This document shows positions 6,109 through 7,513 of a stretch of 7,513 nt of DNA, piece by piece (the first letter of the stretch is position 1; each line of letters starts with the position of its first letter). Position numbers and translations under genes: made by a program. Source of the stretch: Gammaproteobacteria bacterium (GTDB lineage Bacteria > Pseudomonadota > Gammaproteobacteria > GCA-001735895); the NCBI GenBank assembly GCA_029882955.1, contig JAOUJX010000199.1, positions 1 to 7,513 of the forward strand, given 5' to 3'. The notes below the pieces were generated by a model, which worked only from the letters and a program-made list of their open reading frames with translations, was not told the DNA's origin and did no database searches.

Positions 6109-6618
6109 AAAACTAGATTCGCAATATTATTATTTCTGCTACTCAGCCATAATCTGACTGCGGCCGAGCTATTCGGTATTCAGCTCAGTGCGGCAAATCA
6201 TGATAAATTAGTCGGTGCGGCCAAACAGGCTGGTGCAAAACTCATCAGCAAGGGCGATGAGGCTAAATGGTACGATATATTTGAAAGTGGAGAGCTACTG
6301 GCAGGATCTTCGCGTTTATATCTCGGTTATATAAAGCAGGATCGGCGTTTCGCTTTTGCAGAATATGAGTTTGTTGGTCTTCGACAGCCAATTATGCTGA
6401 AAGAACTGCGCCAGAAATATGGTGAGCCCAAATTAGTGAAGGGTAAATTTATTTCTGATCAAAGCTATCGCTGGCTTGATGGTGGTACTGAAATACTTTT
6501 ACGTTCTGACTGGAAAAATTATCGTACCCGCCTCAGTTATGTTGATCCAGCAGCTTTTCGGGCGATGAAGCAGGAGCAGGTAACCAGCGAATTGAAACAG
6601 CAGGAAAACGCTTATTAA
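6106..6618 (+). CDS. Unrecognised exported protein, apparent ATT start
   Basis: I do not recognise the family. The frame is open from the TGA at 6064 to the TAA at 6616. Reading ATT at 6106 as Met gives 170 residues beginning MKTRFAILLFLLLSHNLTAA, a textbook Sec signal peptide likely cut after Ala20 (AA before ELFG). The first ATG in frame, at 6394, is residue 97 and would discard the signal and half the protein. The mature part is a mixed, probably alpha/beta domain with SRLYLGYI (69-76), RFAFAEYEFVG (81-91), LKELRQKYGEPKLV (98-111), YRWLDGGTEILLRSDW (122-137) and YVDPAAFRAM. No lipobox, cysteine or membrane helix is seen after the signal. It lies 89 bases after tatC with no clear promoter, so it may be read through from the tat genes. 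A sequencing error or a lost ATG is an alternative explanation. Confidence 0.75.
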   Translation: MKTRFAILLFLLLSHNLTAAELFGIQLSAANHDKLVGAAKQAGAKLISKGDEAKWYDIFESGELLAGSSRLYLGYIKQDRRFAFAEYEFVGLRQPIMLKELRQKYGEPKLVKGKFISDQSYRWLDGGTEILLRSDWKNYRTRLSYVDPAAFRAMKQEQVTSELKQQENAY

Positions 6619-6666
6619 GCGTTAATCGGTAAATTTTCTCTTTTAGCCCCCGAAACAGTCATAGGC

Positions 6667-6695
6667 TCGGCAATTTCATAATTATCGGCTATACT
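6667..6695 (+). promoter_or_regulatory. Putative sigma70 promoter for the small ORF
   Basis: TCGGCA (6667-6672, 4 of 6) and TATACT (6690-6695, 5 of 6) are separated by 17 bases. Transcription would begin near 6702, about 26 bases before the ATG. It implies a unit separate from the upstream exported-protein gene. Confidence 0.45.
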
Positions 6696-6727
6696 TATCT
6701 GGCTTAAAGAAACGAAAAGTGGTTACC

Positions 6728-6994
6728 ATGAATATCCCGAGCATTCCTAATACACCGCCTATCGTCGCTTCCTCGACCCAAAGCGCGGTCGAAGGCATAC
6801 GAACCCAGGAAGAATTACTGGAACGTAATGTCGCCGAAGTAGCGCGTAATGAAGGTACTCAATCTCACGATACCAGCTCTCAGGATCGAGCCCTCGTCGA
6901 GCAAAAAGAAATTGTCCAGGCGGTACAGGCAAACGCCCGTTCTCTGGAAGCCGCTAACGAACGTATAGGCACCCTGGTCGACCTGGAAGCCTGA
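6728..6994 (+). CDS. Small protein with a flagellar rod/hook-like C-terminal helix
   Basis: This is an 88-residue cytoplasmic-type protein with no signal peptide or membrane helix. The first 25 residues are rich in Pro, Ser and Thr and probably disordered; the middle (EELLERNVAEVARNEG) and the end are helical. The final stretch, VQANARSLEAANERIGTLVD, recalls the C-terminal helix of FlgE/FlgG/FlgK-type axial proteins (QANAKxLxTADExLGTLLD pattern), so it may be a stand-alone relative of that domain. I judge this by eye and hold it at low to moderate confidence. The ATG at 6728 follows AAGTGGT; a GTG at 6719 would add three residues. No flagellar genes are in the window. It sits between its own putative promoter and gpmI. 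Confidence 0.7.
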   Translation: MNIPSIPNTPPIVASSTQSAVEGIRTQEELLERNVAEVARNEGTQSHDTSSQDRALVEQKEIVQAVQANARSLEAANERIGTLVDLEA

Positions 6995-7034
6995 GCCCAC
7001 ACTCCTCGATATTAAATTTGGTCGAAAGTTTCCC

Positions 7035-7054
7035 ATCCGTGTTAACGCACGGAT
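7035..7054. promoter_or_regulatory. Inverted repeat upstream of gpmI
   Basis: ATCCGTG and CACGGAT are perfect 7-base arms around TTAACG, extendable by a T-G wobble to a tetraloop. It follows the small ORF by 40 bases but has no immediate T-run (the T-run at 7079-7083 is about 25 bases away). It overlaps the putative -35 of gpmI, so it could be an operator or a weak terminator. Confidence 0.45.
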
Positions 7055-7070
7055 TGAGTTGCGGTATTAT
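7042..7070 (+). promoter_or_regulatory. Putative sigma70 promoter of gpmI
   Basis: TTAACG (7042-7047, 4 of 6) and TATTAT (7065-7070, 5 of 6) are separated by 17 bases. The start point near 7077 leaves about 26 bases before the ATG. The -35 forms the loop of the inverted repeat at 7035-7054. Confidence 0.4.
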
Positions 7071-7102
7071 GCGCAGGCTTTTTATTTAACCAGAAACTAT
7101 CA

Positions 7103-7513
7103 ATGCCGACAGCATCCAGAGAATTCCGCAAACCCACATTACTCATAATCCTGGATGGATTTGGTATAAATCCCAGTCACGAAAATAACGCGGTTGTGGA
7201 AGCTGATACCCCGAATTTTGACCACTACTTTTCCAAATATCCCTTCACGACACTGGAAGCCTCGGGTCGTGGTGTTGGATTGCCGCTGGGGCAAATGGGT
7301 AACTCTGAAGTCGGCCATATGACCATTGGCAGTGGCATGATTGTAAAACAGGATCTGGTTCGTATTGACGATGCTATAGAGGACGGCAGTTTTTATCAAA
7401 ATCCGGCGCTGTTAAGTGCCGTTGAATCGGCCAAAGTCGCTGATCGGCCTTTGCATTTATTCGGTCTGGTTTCCGATGGTGGTGTGCATAGTCATATTGA
7501 TCATATAGAGGCT
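7103..7513 (+). CDS. gpmI: 2,3-bisphosphoglycerate-independent phosphoglycerate mutase, N-terminal part (cut by window end)
   Basis: The enzyme interconverts 3- and 2-phosphoglycerate in glycolysis and gluconeogenesis through a phosphoserine intermediate, using Mn. The 137 codons visible are about a quarter of the roughly 510-residue family. Alkaline-phosphatase-superfamily marks are Asp18 in LIILDGFG (metal ligand), the catalytic Ser68 in GQMGNSEVGH and SDGGVHSH (124-131), with His129 matching the substrate-binding histidine. After GNSEVGH the usual NxGAGR is replaced by TIGSGM (74-79). The ATG at 7103 gives a short leader before the conserved PTLLIILDGFG; the upstream ribosome binding site is weak. 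No stop occurs before the window edge. Confidence 0.95.
   Translation, partial: MPTASREFRKPTLLIILDGFGINPSHENNAVVEADTPNFDHYFSKYPFTTLEASGRGVGLPLGQMGNSEVGHMTIGSGMIVKQDLVRIDDAIEDGSFYQNPALLSAVESAKVADRPLHLFGLVSDGGVHSHIDHIEA

Noticed and set aside
6394..6618. 74-residue gene starting at the ATG at 6394
   Set aside because: The same frame is open well upstream and encodes a signal peptide preceded by a Shine-Dalgarno, so this ATG is internal.

Overview
The window reads as ordinary housekeeping DNA of a gammaproteobacterium with intermediate GC. All supported genes lie on the + strand. Signs pointing to that group are a monofunctional HisB (without the N-terminal phosphatase domain of enteric HisB), separate hisI and hisE genes directly followed by tatABC, and pip-dtd and gpmI nearby. 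No species can be named from the sequence alone.

Layout: (1) positions 2-780 hold the 3' end of a proline iminopeptidase gene (pip) and dtd, a D-aminoacyl-tRNA deacylase, joined by a 4-base GTGA overlap. (2) Positions 781-898 are a short intergenic gap with a perfect inverted repeat and a plausible sigma70 promoter. (3) Positions 899-4358 are hisB-hisH-hisA-hisF-hisI-hisE, packed with gaps of 2-9 bases or ATGA overlaps. (4) Positions 4368-6016 are tatA-tatB-tatC, a complete twin-arginine translocase, apparently in the same transcription unit. (5) Positions 6106-6618 hold an unrecognised exported protein whose best start is a non-canonical ATT codon behind a good Shine-Dalgarno sequence. (6) Positions 6728-6994 hold a small protein whose C-terminal helix resembles that of flagellar rod and hook proteins. 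(7) Positions 7103-7513 hold the first 137 codons of gpmI, cofactor-independent phosphoglycerate mutase, cut by the window edge.

How the genes work together: HisE and HisI carry out the early pyrophosphohydrolase and cyclohydrolase steps on phosphoribosyl-ATP. HisA isomerises ProFAR to PRFAR, HisH and HisF convert PRFAR to imidazole glycerol phosphate plus AICAR, and HisB dehydrates it. HisG, HisC, HisD and a histidinol-phosphate phosphatase are not in the window and must be encoded elsewhere. TatA, TatB and TatC form the Sec-independent export machinery.

I found no defence system, mobile element, CRISPR array or RNA gene. The points most worth a second look are the ATT-started exported protein with a possible hairpin over its ribosome binding site, the oppositely charged tails of TatB (Lys/Ala repeats) and TatC (Asp/Glu-rich), the palindrome over the putative -35 of gpmI, and the small flagellar-like orphan protein.
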